Shown here piece by piece: positions 1 through 10,482 of a stretch of DNA of 64,000 bases. The notes beneath the pieces were generated by a model that worked only from the letters and a program-made list of their open reading frames with translations, ran no database searches and was not told the DNA's origin. The stretch's first letter is position 1. Each line of letters starts with the position of its first letter. Source of the DNA: Photobacterium obscurum (GTDB taxonomy: Bacteria; Pseudomonadota; Gammaproteobacteria; Enterobacterales; Vibrionaceae); contig NZ_JAKRRW010000016.1 in NCBI RefSeq assembly GCF_026191635.1, positions 1 to 64,000 on the forward strand, given 5' to 3'. A program made the translations under genes and the position numbers.

Positions 1-38
1 GCTGAGCTAGTGTCGCATAATTCTCAAAAATGAGAAAG

Positions 39-115
<77 letters not shown>

Positions 116-166
116 TCCGTACTACCGAAAAACAAACAATTTGATATTTGCCTTTCGAGGCTGCGC

Positions 167-194
167 ATTATACGAGGAAAATTTACGGATGCAA
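167..194 (-). promoter_or_regulatory. Sigma70 promoter of the initiator tRNA
   Basis: On the minus strand TTGCAT (194-189) and a perfect TATAAT (172-167) are separated by 16 bases. They are followed by a GC-rich discriminator typical of stable RNA promoters under stringent control. Transcription would start about 50 bases before the mature tRNA. The promoter overlaps a stretch that recurs near 19400 (see findings). Confidence 0.85.
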
Positions 195-244
195 CAGTTC
201 TCAAAAAAAATCCGTAGATTTCCCTCCAAGCGCTTATTTTACCA

Positions 245-790
245 TCAAATATTGAAAATGTGCTCACGATAGTAGCGCAGTTCAGCAATCGAATCACGAA
301 TATCATCAAGAGCCAGGTGGCTACCTTTCTTCGAAAAGCCATTTAACAGCTCTGGCTTCCAGCGTCGGGTTAGCTCTTTTAGGGTACTGACATCTAGATA
401 GCGGTAATGGAAATACTGCTCCAGCTCCGGCATATGCTTATATAGGAAGCGGCGATCTTGGCCAATACTGTTGCCACAAATCGGAGATGCGCCTTTCGGT
501 ACCCATTTTTCTAGGAATGCAATTGTCTGACGGACGGCTTCTTGCTCATCAACCTTGCTCTGTCGAATACGTTCGACCAAACCGCTGTTGGTATGCGTGG
601 TCGTACACCAATCGTCCATTTTTGCCAATTCGGCTTCTGGCTGATGAATTGCCAACACCGGACCTTCCGCTAATACATTAAGTTGAGCATCTGTCACTAT
701 GGTTGCGATTTCAATGATTTGGTGTGTCTCTGGGTCCAAGCCCGTCATTTCCAGATCGATCCAAATTAGGTTCTGATCGCTGATTGTCAT
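245..790 (-). CDS. orn: Oligoribonuclease
   Basis: A 181-residue DEDDh 3'-5' exoribonuclease that degrades the two- to five-nucleotide RNAs left by other RNases, in particular dinucleotides such as pGpG from c-di-GMP turnover. The catalytic residues are all visible: D12 and E14 in WIDLEMTG, D112 in GQDRRFL, H158 and D163 in SHLALDD. Length and sequence match the E. coli enzyme. It is divergent from rsgA across a 133-bp gap, the same neighbourhood as in E. coli. The initiator tRNA lies downstream on the same strand but has its own promoter. Confidence 0.98.
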   Translation of the reverse strand: MTISDQNLIWIDLEMTGLDPETHQIIEIATIVTDAQLNVLAEGPVLAIHQPEAELAKMDDWCTTTHTNSGLVERIRQSKVDEQEAVRQTIAFLEKWVPKGASPICGNSIGQDRRFLYKHMPELEQYFHYRYLDVSTLKELTRRWKPELLNGFSKKGSHLALDDIRDSIAELRYYREHIFNI

Positions 791-923
791 CGGATATTGC
801 CTATTTTATGAGTAAACCATGTATGATGATACCAGACGGAGCCATTATCTGAATCCAAACCGAGCCAGATAATCAATCCAATGGGTATATTACCGTAAGC
901 CAACCAAACTGAACGATATTCTT

Positions 924-1976
924 GTGGCAAAAAAGAAAAAGCTGACTAAAGGTCAGAGTCGTCGTGTACGCTCGAACCAAAACAAACGACTACGTCGTGA
1001 AAAAGATGACGTACAGTGGGATGAAACCCTGCTGGAAACCGCTCGTGAAGGCCTAGTGATCACTCGCTTTGGTCAACATGCCGATATCGAAGACCCGGAA
1101 ACAGGAACAATCCATCGCTGCAACCTGCGCCGGAGCATCCAAAGCCTGGTTTCAGGCGATCGTGTCGTCTGGCGTCCGGGGGTTGAAGCCCTGCAAGGGA
1201 TCGCCGGTGTCGTCGAGGCTGTTCACGATCGTAAATCAATGCTAACGCGCCCCGATTACTATGATGGGGTCAAAGCCGTTGCGGCCAACGTAAACCGAAT
1301 TATCATCGTATCGGCGGTACTGCCAGAGCTTTCTCTGAACATTATCGACCGTTATCTGATTGCAGCTGAAACTGTCGGTATCGAACCGCTGATCGTCCTC
1401 AACAAGGTTGATTTACTGGATGCGGAAAGCCGCCAGCAGGTTGAAAAGACGCTTTCTCTGTATCAAGACATTGGCTATCAGCTTCGCTATGTCAGCACCG
1501 ATACCGGTGAAGGTATGGAAGCTTTGAAAGATGATCTGAAAGATCATATTAGCATTTTTGCGGGCCAATCCGGCGTAGGCAAGTCGAGCATGGTCAATGC
1601 ACTGATGCCTGAGGTCGATGCCGAGATCGGCGATGTCTCTGAAAACTCCGGCTTGGGCACGCACACCACCACTGCGGCTCGGCTGTATCATTTCCCTGGA
1701 GGCGGGGACTTGATTGACTCACCGGGGGTACGTGAATTTGGTTTGTGGCACTTAGAGCCTGAGCAGGTAACAGAGGCCTTTATCGAATTCCGGGAATACC
1801 TCGGCGGATGTAAGTTCCGTGATTGTAAACACGGTAACGATCCTGGCTGCATTATTCGTGAAGCGATGGAAGAAGGTAAGATCAGTCGCGAACGCTACGA
1901 CAGCTATCACAAAATCATTGATAGCATGTCGGAGAACATCGCCAACCGCCAGTTTTCTCGCAATAAACCCGACTAA
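924..1976 (+). CDS. rsgA: Ribosome small subunit-dependent GTPase A (RsgA)
   Basis: A 350-residue circularly permuted GTPase that helps mature the 30S ribosomal subunit. The basic N-terminal tail is followed by an OB-fold (roughly 40-105). The GTPase motifs appear in permuted order: NKVD at 160-163, Walker A GQSGVGKS at 214-221 and DSPG at 265-268. The C-terminal zinc site is C296, C301, H303 and C309. The start is GTG, chosen because the N-terminus [10 protein letters not shown] aligns with E. coli RsgA (SKNKLSKGQQ). Product and length match the E. coli protein. psd follows on the same strand after about 175 bases. Confidence 0.97.
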   Translation: MAKKKKLTKGQSRRVRSNQNKRLRREKDDVQWDETLLETAREGLVITRFGQHADIEDPETGTIHRCNLRRSIQSLVSGDRVVWRPGVEALQGIAGVVEAVHDRKSMLTRPDYYDGVKAVAANVNRIIIVSAVLPELSLNIIDRYLIAAETVGIEPLIVLNKVDLLDAESRQQVEKTLSLYQDIGYQLRYVSTDTGEGMEALKDDLKDHISIFAGQSGVGKSSMVNALMPEVDAEIGDVSENSGLGTHTTTAARLYHFPGGGDLIDSPGVREFGLWHLEPEQVTEAFIEFREYLGGCKFRDCKHGNDPGCIIREAMEEGKISRERYDSYHKIIDSMSENIANRQFSRNKPD

Positions 1977-1982
1977 TGACCG

Positions 1983-2002
1983 ATCCCCTGGCAACAGGGG
2001 AT
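1983..2002 (+). terminator. Hairpin after rsgA
   Basis: A perfect 8-bp stem (ATCCCCTG and CAGGGGAT) with a GCAA tetraloop starts 7 bases after the rsgA stop. No T-run follows, so it may be a weak terminator or a 3'-end stabilising hairpin rather than a classical intrinsic terminator. Confidence 0.45.
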
Positions 2003-2151
2003 TCTCCCTCCCTCTCCTAGCAACGCACCGCAATTAATATCAAACTGACTTTGTTCGGCATTTTAGGTATTATTAACGGTTCGAGTTATTCTTAAAATGT
2101 TATAAGGGTAACCAGGTTGTTGATTAGTTGACACTTTCTGGAAAACATACC

Positions 2152-3033
2152 GTGCACGATAATCTCAAAATCGGCCTGCAGTATTGCGCGCCAAAACATG
2201 CTCTGACCCGTTTAGCGGGTAAGCTGGCTTCTTTAAAAGCTGGCATGCTGACCACTGCTGTCATTCGCTGGTTCATCGGCCGCTACAAGGTTGATATGTC
2301 TGAAGCGCGCAACCCAGATCCTGCGGCTTACGCAACCTTCAATGACTTCTTTGTCCGTGAACTAAAAGAAGGTGTACGTCCGATCAATGACGACGCCAAC
2401 ATCATCTCGCATCCGGCTGATGCGTGTGTCAGCCAGCTTGGTCCAATCAAAGAAGGCCGCCTATTCCAGGCCAAAGGCCATTACTTTGATGCCGTTGAGC
2501 TGCTAGGCGGTGACGCGGCACTGGCTGAAGAATTTAAAGAAGGCGACTTCGCCACTCTTTATCTTTCGCCACGCGACTACCACCGTGTTCACATGCCATG
2601 TGATGGCACCCTACGCCAGATGGTTTACATTCCTGGCGATCTGTTCTCGGTCAACCCACTGACTGCGCAGAACGTACCAAACCTGTTTGCTCGCAACGAA
2701 CGAGTCGTTTGTATCTTTGACACCGACCATGGTCCTGTCGCGCAAGTTCTGGTCGGTGCGACTATCGTTGGCAGCATTGAAACAGTTTGGGCTGGTACAG
2801 TCACACCACCAACGGGTCCGGATGTCCGTCGATGGGATTACCCTGCCACCGGCGACCAAGCCGTGATCCTGAAAAAAGGCGATGAAATGGGCCGCTTCAA
2901 GCTAGGCTCGACAGTGATCAACTTGTTCCCGAAAGACATGATCCATTTTGTCGAAGACATGCAACCTGAGCAGCCAACACGTATGGGCCAGCCTTATGCG
3001 GAATTGACCCGCCAAGAAAGGGCTGAAGCATAA
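2152..3033 (+). CDS. psd: Phosphatidylserine decarboxylase proenzyme
   Basis: Converts phosphatidylserine to phosphatidylethanolamine at the inner membrane. It is made as a proenzyme that cleaves itself at the Gly-Ser bond of the LGST motif near residue 252, so that the serine becomes the pyruvoyl group and alpha and beta chains form. LGSTVINLF is intact, as is DYHRVHMP around residue 143. I chose GTG at 2152 (GGA 9 bases upstream; N-terminus [10 protein letters not shown] resembles the Vibrio proteins). An in-frame TTG at 2128 would add 8 residues. It follows rsgA in the same order as relatives and ends in a strong terminator. Confidence 0.95.
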   Translation: MHDNLKIGLQYCAPKHALTRLAGKLASLKAGMLTTAVIRWFIGRYKVDMSEARNPDPAAYATFNDFFVRELKEGVRPINDDANIISHPADACVSQLGPIKEGRLFQAKGHYFDAVELLGGDAALAEEFKEGDFATLYLSPRDYHRVHMPCDGTLRQMVYIPGDLFSVNPLTAQNVPNLFARNERVVCIFDTDHGPVAQVLVGATIVGSIETVWAGTVTPPTGPDVRRWDYPATGDQAVILKKGDEMGRFKLGSTVINLFPKDMIHFVEDMQPEQPTRMGQPYAELTRQERAEA

Positions 3034-3089
3034 CCAATATCAAACTACATAATGATCTTAACAGTTTGGTGTAGGTAACATTTTCAAAC

Positions 3090-3116
3090 AAAAGGGGCTT
3101 CTGCAGCCCCTTTTTT
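3090..3116 (+). terminator. Intrinsic terminator of psd
   Basis: A GGGGCTTCTGCAGCCCC hairpin flanked by A and T runs (AAAA before, TTTTTT after), about 57 bases after the psd stop. Confidence 0.9.
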
Positions 3117-3207
3117 AGTATAAAAAATTGACCATATCGTGGAAATTTCCAGCGCTCAAATAGTATGCTGATTTGTAATCTATAAACTATAAGCAAACCA
3201 ACATACT

Positions 3208-4623
3208 ATGAAGAAGATATCCATCGCACAGCTGGTCAAGCTGTTGATTGCCTTCGGGATACCGCTTGGTATTTTGATGCTCCCCATCGATGCTATCCCG
3301 ATAGAAGGCCTGACCCTCATCCAACACCGACTGCTGGCCATTTTTGCCCTTGCCGCCCTTCTCTGGGTGTTAGAACCGGTTCCCGTCTTCGCCACTTCCA
3401 TCCTCATCATCGCCCTAGAGCTCATCATGATCTCCGACAAGGGGCTACACCTGTTCCGCACCCCGCCTAGCGGGCACGAAATGGGGGATATGATGAAATA
3501 CACGGATATTTTTGGCGCCTTCTCATCACCGATTATCATCCTGTTCATGGGTGGTTTCGCCCTGGCAATCGCCGCCTCCAAATATGAACTGGATAACAAC
3601 CTGGCCCGAGTCCTACTCAAACCCTTCGGTACACAGCCGAAATTCATCATGCTCGGCCTAATGCTGATCACCGCCGTGTTTTCGATGTTCATGTCGAACA
3701 CCGCCACCACTGTAATGATGCTGGCCCTACTGGCTCCGATCGTTGCCTCCGTACCTAAAGGCGATATCGGAATCAAAGCCTTGGTACTCTGTATTCCTAT
3801 CGCCGCTAACACCGGGGGTATTGCAACGCCTATCGGTACTCCGCCCAACGCCATTGCGCTGCAGTACCTAACCGGGGAACACAGCATCAGTTTCCTTGGC
3901 TGGATGATGATCGGCCTGCCCTTTGTGACCCTACAGCTGGCTTTTGCCTGGTGGTTGCTGCAGAAGTTATTCCCATCAACCCAGCAGCAGATGGAGCTCA
4001 AACTCGAAGGCAGCTTTCAGAAAAGCTGGCAGGCTATCGTAGTCTACATCACCTTTGCCCTAACCATTATCATGTGGATGACCACCTCGCTGCACGGCAT
4101 GAACACCTATGTGGTATCCATCATTCCATTGGCGGTCTTTACCCTGACCGGGATAATGGGCAAAGAAGAGCTAAAGCTGATTAACTGGGATGTGCTATGG
4201 CTGGTTGCGGGGGGGATCGCCATCGGTCTCGGCCTAGACAAAACCGGTCTGGCTGCGGCATTGGCCCACGCCATTGATTACGATGCTCTTTCACCGGTAG
4301 CAGTAGTACTGACCCTATCACTTATCTGTTGGCTCATGGCGAACTTCATGTCCAACACAGCGACAGCAAACCTGCTGATGCCGATTGCCGCCGCTGTTGC
4401 AGCATCAATGGAAAGCCTGGCCTCAATCGGCGGATTACAGGGTGTTCTGGTTGTCGTCGCCTTCTCGGCATCACTCGGGATGATCCTGCCGGTATCGACA
4501 CCGCCGAACTCACTGGCCTATTCCACAGGCTTAATTGAAAGCAAAGACATGGCCAAGACCGGATTGATCATCGGCCTAGTCGGCCTTGCCGTCGTTTATG
4601 CCGGTGCTATGGTCCTGACCTAA
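3208..4623 (+). CDS. DASS (SLC13) family sodium:dicarboxylate symporter
   Basis: A 471-residue polytopic inner-membrane protein of the divalent anion:sodium symporter family, to which the structurally known VcINDY of Vibrio cholerae belongs. The two inverted-repeat signatures are clear: MSNTATTVMM followed by TPIGTPPNAIAL in the first half, and MSNTATANLL followed by PVSTPPNSLAY in the second. The SNT tips build the sodium and carboxylate sites. The likely substrates are C4-dicarboxylates such as succinate, or related anions; the exact one cannot be read from sequence. It is monocistronic, bounded by the psd terminator and a 13-bp perfect hairpin. Confidence 0.9.
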   Translation: MKKISIAQLVKLLIAFGIPLGILMLPIDAIPIEGLTLIQHRLLAIFALAALLWVLEPVPVFATSILIIALELIMISDKGLHLFRTPPSGHEMGDMMKYTDIFGAFSSPIIILFMGGFALAIAASKYELDNNLARVLLKPFGTQPKFIMLGLMLITAVFSMFMSNTATTVMMLALLAPIVASVPKGDIGIKALVLCIPIAANTGGIATPIGTPPNAIALQYLTGEHSISFLGWMMIGLPFVTLQLAFAWWLLQKLFPSTQQQMELKLEGSFQKSWQAIVVYITFALTIIMWMTTSLHGMNTYVVSIIPLAVFTLTGIMGKEELKLINWDVLWLVAGGIAIGLGLDKTGLAAALAHAIDYDALSPVAVVLTLSLICWLMANFMSNTATANLLMPIAAAVAASMESLASIGGLQGVLVVVAFSASLGMILPVSTPPNSLAYSTGLIESKDMAKTGLIIGLVGLAVVYAGAMVLT

Positions 4624-4650
4624 GCAATAGGTAAGCACACGACCACAATT

Positions 4651-4678
4651 GACGAAGGTAAGCCAGCTTACCTTCGTC
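4651..4678. terminator. Perfect 13-bp inverted repeat after the symporter gene
   Basis: Arms GACGAAGGTAAGC and GCTTACCTTCGTC are separated by only CA. It begins 28 bases after the symporter stop. The following bases are not a T-run, so factor-independent termination is uncertain, but the position fits a transcript-end hairpin. Confidence 0.5.
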
Positions 4679-4751
4679 TACAGAATTTCTGCCATGTCAT
4701 TTTTCTGCAACACTTTGGTACTAAAGTCACACTCTTTTTACTATGAATCAC

Positions 4752-4778
4752 TAATGTTAGCCGCTTCGACGCCGATAT
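4752..4778 (+). promoter_or_regulatory. Sigma28 (FliA-type) promoter of the chemoreceptor gene
   Basis: TAATGTTA, exactly 11 bases, then GCCGATAT. This fits the classical flagellar sigma28 consensus TAAAGTTT N11 GCCGATAA with few mismatches. It lies about 75 bases before the receptor start codon, as expected for a flagellar class 3 gene. It differs from the lateral promoter motif found before lafA and flgM. Confidence 0.75.
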
Positions 4779-4853
4779 ATTAAGCAACAAGTTCCTCACA
4801 TAATCATTGTGCCGATAATTACAACAACCAGGCCAACCGCGAGAATTCCAGAG

Positions 4854-6737
4854 ATGAAATATACGATCAAATTGAAAATACAGATCGCAATAGCCGTAAT
4901 TATTGCATCTGTCAGTGCCGTACAGGCCTGGATATCCATCAACCAGCTTAAACAAGAAACCACGGCGGAAGTTAGCAATCAAATGCGAGATATCGGCCAG
5001 GCCACCAGCCGCTATATTGCCGACTGGCTCAGCACCCGCAGTGATATGATGCTGGCCAATGAGTCCATTATTGCCAGTCAGGATAATGTGGATCGCGAAC
5101 TGTTGCTGACCAAGCGCGCCGGCCACTTCCTCTCGGTGTATGCCGGCTTCAGCGACGGGACCATTGCCTATGGCGATAAAACGGAAGACTGGCCTGCCGA
5201 TTACGATCCCCGCTCCCGCCCTTGGTACAAAGACGCAATGAATGCCGGTAACCTGGTGCTGACCGAACCGTATCAAGACTTTGACGGTAGTATCGTAGTG
5301 AGCTTTGCCAAAGCTTTCCAAGGCCAGCATCGCGGCGTACTGGCCGCCGACCTCACGGTAAGCCATATCATTGATCAGGTACTAAACCTCAAGTTGGAAC
5401 ATAACGGCTTCGCTTTCCTTATCGACGGTAACAACAATATCGTTGCCTACCAAGATGAAGCACTAAGCCAGAAGCCTATCACCCAGCTCGATAGTGAGCT
5501 CACCACGACCCTAATCCGTCAGCTACAAACCGAGCAGGCCATCCAGACTTTCACTCTAGATAGCGACGGCCAGGAAAAGCTGATCTACGCCACACCAATC
5601 GCCGGCACCGACTGGACACTAGGGCTAGTTGAAGATAAATCACTGGCATTTGCCTCAATCGGTGAGCAAATCAAATTTGTTCTTATGGCATCTGCCTTGC
5701 TGTATCTCGTTATTTCCGTTATTGCCACAATGGTTATCAACAGCCTACTTCGCCCGCTGAATAACCTGAATGAATCAGTCAGCCAGCTGGCACAGGGTAG
5801 CGGTGACTTAACCCAACGTATTGAGATTGAGCGGATGGATGAAATCGGCGAACTGGCCGATAATATGAACCGCTTCCTCGCACAGCTACAAGGAATGATC
5901 AAAGGCATCGTGGCACACTCCCATACACTAGGTGAGCATGCTGACATGTCTTCCAGACAAACGGCGATGGCTTCTCAGAAAGTCGCGGACCAGCAAAATG
6001 ACGTAAACCAAATTGCTACCGCTATTCATGAGATGTCAGCCACATCAGGTGAAGTTGCCAGCCATGCCGAAATGACTGCCGCCGCCGCGCAGGCCTCAAC
6101 CAATGCCTGCGATGAGGGTCAGCATGTTATTGGCCAGAACCGTGATGCCATTACCTCTCTTGCCAATCAGGTACAAGAGGCGGCAACGGTGATTCATGAG
6201 CTAGAAAATAATGCTCAGGGCATCAACCAGATCCTATCAACGATCCAAGGCATTGCCGAGCAGACCAACCTACTGGCTCTCAATGCCGCCATTGAAGCGG
6301 CACGTGCCGGCGAACAAGGACGAGGATTTGCCGTGGTTGCAGACGAAGTCCGGGTATTGAGCCAGCGCACCCATGATTCAACGGAAGAAATTCGGAGCAT
6401 GATTGAAACCCTGCAGCAAAATACCCATCAGGCTGTTGATAGCATGCAGGCCAGTACGGAATTAGCCGATCAAAGTGTCGGCTATGCTGAGGCCGCGAAT
6501 GACAGCCTGACCAAAATTACCCAAGCCATCACCGAAATTTCCGACATGGCGACCCATATTGCCAGCGCCGCCGAGGAACAACGCGCCGTCAGTGAAGACA
6601 TTAGCCGTAATACTCAGGCTATCAAGGACGTATCTGATCATCTTGCCGATCAGACAACGGAAGTCAGCCAGAGCGCGCGGGAAATGAGCGACTCTGCCGA
6701 GGCAATGCGCCAAGACGTTTCACGCTTCAAAGTATAA
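4854..6737 (+). CDS. Methyl-accepting chemotaxis protein with dCache sensor
   Basis: A transmembrane chemoreceptor of 627 residues from the chosen ATG. An earlier in-frame GTG at 4809 would put extra non-membrane residues before the signal anchor [23 protein letters not shown] periplasmic domain of about 250 residues has the double-Cache hallmark [11 protein letters not shown] and a second lobe ending in [18 protein letters not shown]2, a HAMP domain and the signalling domain follow. The hairpin tip [32 protein letters not shown] is the invariant CheA/CheW contact region. dCache receptors commonly bind amino acids or organic acids; the ligand here is unknown. A sigma28 promoter precedes it and a strong terminator follows. 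Confidence 0.93.
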   Translation: MKYTIKLKIQIAIAVIIASVSAVQAWISINQLKQETTAEVSNQMRDIGQATSRYIADWLSTRSDMMLANESIIASQDNVDRELLLTKRAGHFLSVYAGFSDGTIAYGDKTEDWPADYDPRSRPWYKDAMNAGNLVLTEPYQDFDGSIVVSFAKAFQGQHRGVLAADLTVSHIIDQVLNLKLEHNGFAFLIDGNNNIVAYQDEALSQKPITQLDSELTTTLIRQLQTEQAIQTFTLDSDGQEKLIYATPIAGTDWTLGLVEDKSLAFASIGEQIKFVLMASALLYLVISVIATMVINSLLRPLNNLNESVSQLAQGSGDLTQRIEIERMDEIGELADNMNRFLAQLQGMIKGIVAHSHTLGEHADMSSRQTAMASQKVADQQNDVNQIATAIHEMSATSGEVASHAEMTAAAAQASTNACDEGQHVIGQNRDAITSLANQVQEAATVIHELENNAQGINQILSTIQGIAEQTNLLALNAAIEAARAGEQGRGFAVVADEVRVLSQRTHDSTEEIRSMIETLQQNTHQAVDSMQASTELADQSVGYAEAANDSLTKITQAITEISDMATHIASAAEEQRAVSEDISRNTQAIKDVSDHLADQTTEVSQSAREMSDSAEAMRQDVSRFKV

Positions 6738-6756
6738 TCTCCCAAGCCCTTACGAC

Positions 6757-6781
6757 AGCCGCCAGCTCTGGCGGCTTTTTT
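6757..6781 (+). terminator. Intrinsic terminator of the chemoreceptor gene
   Basis: Stem AGCCGCCAG with CTGGCGGCT, followed by six or more T, 20 bases after the stop codon. Confidence 0.9.
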
Positions 6782-6863
6782 ATAGCTGACTATCTGAAAG
6801 TCACTCAATGCGTATTTGAGCTTGGAATCACTCCACAACCAACACGACGCAAGTGATAACCAT

Positions 6864-6892
6864 TTGCATTTGGGGTGTAAATTGCTTATAGT
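6864..6892 (+). promoter_or_regulatory. Sigma70-like promoter in a gene-free interval
   Basis: TTGCAT, 17 bases, TATAGT: near-consensus hexamers at ideal spacing. No credible reading frame follows. The predicted start near 6899 leads straight into a run of stem-loops. Confidence 0.6.
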
Positions 6893-6898
6893 TTACGC

Positions 6899-7110
6899 AC
6901 TTCGATAAGACGCCTTGGAATCCTAACTTGCCGCCTTGCAACGGAGTACTCGCTGTTCCCCCGACTTCCGGCTTATTGCCGGGAGTTAAAGTCCGTCTCA
7001 ACTGGCTAGAGACGGCAATACCAACAGGTATTATTGGCCACCCTCGCACCAGTGCAGACGTACTGGTAACTGCCAGATACAAACAGCGCGGCATTTGCCG
7101 CGCTGTTCGT
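6899..7110 (+). ncRNA. Candidate structured small RNA
   Basis: The 409-bp interval between the chemoreceptor and epmA has no convincing gene but contains four consecutive stem-loops downstream of a good promoter. They are ACTTCCGGC with GCCGGGAGT (about 6964-6986), CCGTCTC with GAGACGG (6993-7015), ACCAGT with ACTGGT (about 7049-7068), and AACAGCGCGGC with GCCGCGCTGTT (7082-7107). The last is strong but followed by only a short T-poor tail, and could equally act as the epmA terminator on the other strand. I do not recognise it as any known RNA family (it is not 6S, tmRNA, RNase P or 4.5S). Function unknown. Confidence 0.4.
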
Positions 7111-7146
7111 ATTGATCACCTCTCGGGAAGATCCATGTCGATAAAA

Positions 7147-8118
7147 CTAGGCAATATGGATCGGAAATGCCGTTACCTGATCAATATGATCCAGCCCCTG
7201 CGCCAACATGATCAAACGATCAATCCCTAATGCTACACCTGCACAATCCGGAAAACCTGCTCGTAGCGACTCTACCAAATGCATGTCAATCGGCTGAGGC
7301 TGCAAGCCCATTTTAAGCCGTTTCTGGTTATCTTCCTCAAAGCGTGCCAGCTGTTCGTTACCGTCGGCCAGCTCGTGGAAACCATTGGCCAGTTCAATAC
7401 CTTTGAAATACACCTCAAACCGCTCTGCCACTCGTGGATCTTTGGGGTTAATCTGTGCCAGCGCCGCTTGTGATGCCGGAAAGTCATAAACAAAGGCCGG
7501 AACGTGCTGGCCAATTTTCGGCTCCACACCAACACTAAACAATAACTGCAACAAGGTATCACGATCTTCTTCAGGATCTGCGATATCAGCCAGCCCCAAG
7601 CTGTCAGCAGCTTGTTTCAATTGCACCATGCTACCTTCCAGCGGACATACTCCAAGCACTGCAATAAAGGCTTGCTGGTAAGTCATACGCTCAGCTTGAC
7701 CAGAGCCCAGAACCAGCTGCAGCAGTTCATCCATCTCATCCATTAGATCATGGTGATCAAAGTCCGGACGGTACCATTCCAGCATCGTAAACTCGGGGTT
7801 ATGGAACCGACCCGACTCCTCGTTACGAAATGACTTACAGATCTGATAGATAGGGCCACTTCCGGCCGATAATAACCGCTTCATGTGAAATTCAGGGCTG
7901 GTCATCAGATACAAAGTCTGCCCCTTTGCATAGCCTGGCCCAACGAACTCGGTTTGGAAAGTATGAAGATGAATATCCGTTACTGTCGCCTGGCTCATCG
8001 CTGGTGTATCGACTTCCAGGACTTGTCGGCGGGCAAAAAAATCACGAATGGAGGCAATAGTAGCAGCACGCTGTTTCAGCTGTGCGATCGAGGCGGTTGG
8101 TTGCCAGTGCAAAGTCAT
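7147..8118 (-). CDS. epmA: EF-P (R)-beta-lysine ligase EpmA (PoxA/GenX)
   Basis: A 323-residue class II lysyl-tRNA-synthetase paralogue lacking the anticodon-binding domain. It attaches (R)-beta-lysine to Lys34 of elongation factor P so that EF-P can rescue ribosomes stalled at polyproline. Motif 2 is seen in [22 protein letters not shown] and motif 3 in [12 protein letters not shown] near the C-terminus. Length matches E. coli EpmA (325). Its substrate gene efp and partner epmB lie within 6 kb, beyond the frd operon. It is divergent from frdA, as in relatives. Confidence 0.97.
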   Translation of the reverse strand: MTLHWQPTASIAQLKQRAATIASIRDFFARRQVLEVDTPAMSQATVTDIHLHTFQTEFVGPGYAKGQTLYLMTSPEFHMKRLLSAGSGPIYQICKSFRNEESGRFHNPEFTMLEWYRPDFDHHDLMDEMDELLQLVLGSGQAERMTYQQAFIAVLGVCPLEGSMVQLKQAADSLGLADIADPEEDRDTLLQLLFSVGVEPKIGQHVPAFVYDFPASQAALAQINPKDPRVAERFEVYFKGIELANGFHELADGNEQLARFEEDNQKRLKMGLQPQPIDMHLVESLRAGFPDCAGVALGIDRLIMLAQGLDHIDQVTAFPIHIA

Positions 8119-8488
8119 AGCATCACTTCTTATCTATTAGGTGATCAATTAATCGACCAGTTTACCAAACTTCCGGCAGCAGCTGTTGAACCCGATCCAA
8201 AGCCCTGTGGAATATTTCACAGCTAATTATTAAAAGTTATGAATAATTGCATCCTACTCACTTTATAACCGCGCATCAAACCCGACACCAAAACAACACA
8301 AGTGGGCAACAAAAGAACCACCAGACCGACATAAAGCCAACATTTAGTTACATACAGATACCACTAACGATTTAGTTTCTTTTTTAAATGAATGAGTTGC
8401 ACCTCAAACACGAAACACATCATTAATGAGCCAGAAACAATTAACACAAAATAAAACGGTGAATTAACAACCACAAAACATTACAACT

Positions 8489-8504
8489 TGTGACAATAAT
8501 CACA
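8489..8504. promoter_or_regulatory. CRP-binding site upstream of frdA
   Basis: TGTGA, six bases, TCACA: a perfect palindromic match to the CRP core, centred at 8496.5. A TATACT hexamer at 8521-8526 puts the site at roughly -37 to -42, close to a class II activating position for the frd operon. Confidence 0.75.
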
Positions 8505-8611
8505 CTTTCTGTAATCACCTTATACTTTTGGGCTATTTCAGTGAAAAAGCTGCGTCTAAATCAAATTTTCTATCGATATTGTTTCATAAAATGAGGACAG
8601 GATTTCAAGGG

Positions 8612-8635
8612 AAAGTACGCTATGCGTACTTTTTT
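8612..8635 (+). terminator. Terminator-like hairpin in the frdA leader
   Basis: AAAGTACGC and GCGTACTTT flank a TAT loop and continue into a T-run. This is a textbook intrinsic terminator 33 bases before the frdA start codon and downstream of the likely promoter, so it could attenuate frd transcription or end a short leader RNA. Confidence 0.6.
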
Positions 8636-8667
8636 AAATTTTATCGTCTTACCTTCGGAGGATAGCT

Positions 8668-10482
8668 GTGAAGACTATTACCACAGATATCGCTGTAATC
8701 GGCGCAGGTGGTGCAGGCCTACGTGCTGCCATCGCTGCTGCAGAAGCAAACCCAGACTTAGAAATTGCTCTAATTTCAAAAGTTTACCCAATGCGCTCTC
8801 ATACCGTAGCTGCAGAGGGTGGCTCCGCTGCCGTCATCAAGGATGAGGATAGCTTGGACAACCACTTCAACGACACCGTTGGCGGTGGTGACTGGCTATG
8901 TGAACAGGACGTTGTTGAATATTTTGTAGAAAACGCGACTCGCGAGATGACCCAGCTTGAACAGTGGGGCTGTCCTTGGAGCCGTAAAGAAAACGGTGAC
9001 GTTAACGTTCGTCGTTTCGGTGGTATGAAGGTTGAGCGTACTTGGTTCGCTGCGGATAAAACCGGCTTCCACATGCTACACACACTATTCCAGACTTCTA
9101 TCAAATACACACAAATCAACCGCTTCGACGAGTACTTCGTGGTTGACCTACTGGTAGAAGAAGGCGAAGTACAAGGCCTTATCGCGATTCACATGTCTGA
9201 AGGCGAATTGATTTGTATTAAAGCTAAGTCTGTTGTACTGGCAACTGGTGGTGCAGGTCGTGTTTACAACTGCAACACTAACGGTGGTATCGTAACAGGC
9301 GACGGTATGGCAATGGCTTTCCGCCACGGTGTACCACTACGTGATATGGAATTTGTTCAGTATCACCCAACAGGCCTACCAGGTACCGGTATCCTGATGA
9401 CCGAAGGTTGTCGTGGTGAAGGCGGTATCATGCTAAACAAGAATGGCTACCGTTACCTGCAAGATTACGGTATGGGTCCTGAGACGCCAATCGGCCAGCC
9501 TAAGAACAAATACATGGAACTGGGTCCACGTGACAAAGTTTCTCAAGCATTCTGGCACGAGATGCAAAAAGGTAACACTATCAAGCACCCTCTGGGTGAT
9601 GTAGTCCACCTTGATCTTCGCCATCTAGGTAAAGAGTACCTGCATGAGCGTCTACCGTTCATCTGTGAGCTTGCAAAAGCATACGTGAATGTTGACCCAG
9701 CAGAAGAGCCAGTGCCAATCCGCCCTACCGTACACTACACCATGGGTGGTATCGAAACCGACAAGAACAACGAAACACGCATCAAAGGCCTATACGCGGT
9801 TGGTGAATGTTCATCTGTTGGTCTGCACGGTGCAAACCGCTTGGGTTCTAACTCACTGGCTGAGCTTGTGGTCTTTGGCCGCCTGGCGGGTGAAGGTGCG
9901 GCAAAACGCGCTGAAGAATTCAAGGGCTGGAACGAAGAGTCTATCACTAAGCAAGTGAAAGCTGTTCAAGACCGTATTGACACCCTAATGGCGCAAGAAG
10001 GTGACGAAAACTGGGCTGACATCCGTACTGAAATGGGTCACACCATGGAAGCGGGCTGTGGCATCTACCGTCAAGAAGATCTAATGCAAGCGACTATCGA
10101 CAAGCTAGCAGAACTTCGTAAGCGCTACAAAAACATCAGCATCAAAGACAAAGGCAAAGTATTCAACACCGATCTGCTATACGCAATCGAAGTGGGTTAC
10201 GGCCTAGAAGTTGCTGAAGCCATGGCTCACTCAGCGATTCAGCGTAAAGAATCTCGTGGTGCACACCAGCGTCTTGACGAAGGTTGCACAGAACGTGATG
10301 ACGTAAACTTCCTGAAGCATACACTTGCTTTCTTCAACGGTGATGATGCACCTCGCATCGAATACAGCGATGTAACCATCACTAAGTCACAGCCTAAAGC
10401 TCGCCTATACGGTGCAGCGGCAGAAGAAGCAGCAGCGAAAGAAGCAGCTGAAGCGGCAGCGAACAAAGAGGAGCAGGCATAA
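8668..10482 (+). CDS. frdA: Fumarate reductase flavoprotein subunit
   Basis: Catalytic subunit (604 residues) of the membrane-bound quinol:fumarate reductase that ends anaerobic electron transport by reducing fumarate to succinate. The N-terminal FAD motif GAGGAG is at 12-17, and His45 in [10 protein letters not shown] is the covalent flavin attachment site (His44 in E. coli). The start is GTG with an excellent GGAGG-type ribosome site. The alanine/glutamate-rich tail ([16 protein letters not shown]) is a low-complexity extension. Its stop codon overlaps the frdB start by one base, indicating translational coupling. Confidence 0.98.
   Translation: MKTITTDIAVIGAGGAGLRAAIAAAEANPDLEIALISKVYPMRSHTVAAEGGSAAVIKDEDSLDNHFNDTVGGGDWLCEQDVVEYFVENATREMTQLEQWGCPWSRKENGDVNVRRFGGMKVERTWFAADKTGFHMLHTLFQTSIKYTQINRFDEYFVVDLLVEEGEVQGLIAIHMSEGELICIKAKSVVLATGGAGRVYNCNTNGGIVTGDGMAMAFRHGVPLRDMEFVQYHPTGLPGTGILMTEGCRGEGGIMLNKNGYRYLQDYGMGPETPIGQPKNKYMELGPRDKVSQAFWHEMQKGNTIKHPLGDVVHLDLRHLGKEYLHERLPFICELAKAYVNVDPAEEPVPIRPTVHYTMGGIETDKNNETRIKGLYAVGECSSVGLHGANRLGSNSLAELVVFGRLAGEGAAKRAEEFKGWNEESITKQVKAVQDRIDTLMAQEGDENWADIRTEMGHTMEAGCGIYRQEDLMQATIDKLAELRKRYKNISIKDKGKVFNTDLLYAIEVGYGLEVAEAMAHSAIQRKESRGAHQRLDEGCTERDDVNFLKHTLAFFNGDDAPRIEYSDVTITKSQPKARLYGAAAEEAAAKEAAEAAANKEEQA

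Larger units (their letters stand above)
8119..8667. promoter_or_regulatory. epmA-frdA intergenic control region
   Basis: A 549-bp AT-rich interval without a convincing gene. It carries the divergent promoters of epmA and the frd operon. Visible elements are a perfect CRP site (8489-8504), TATACT at 8521 as a possible -10, ATTAAC/GTTAAT motifs around 8448-8467 that resemble ArcA half-sites, and a terminator-like hairpin in the frdA leader. I found no convincing FNR box. Confidence 0.6.

Noticed and set aside
3180..4001. Long open frame (273 codons) antisense to the dicarboxylate symporter
   Set aside because: The plus-strand frame carries the DASS motifs; the antisense protein resembles nothing and lacks a start signal.
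6928..7230. Open reading frame of 100 codons in the chemoreceptor-epmA gap
   Set aside because: It runs into epmA on the opposite strand, has no ribosome site or recognisable family, and its composition follows the stem-loops.
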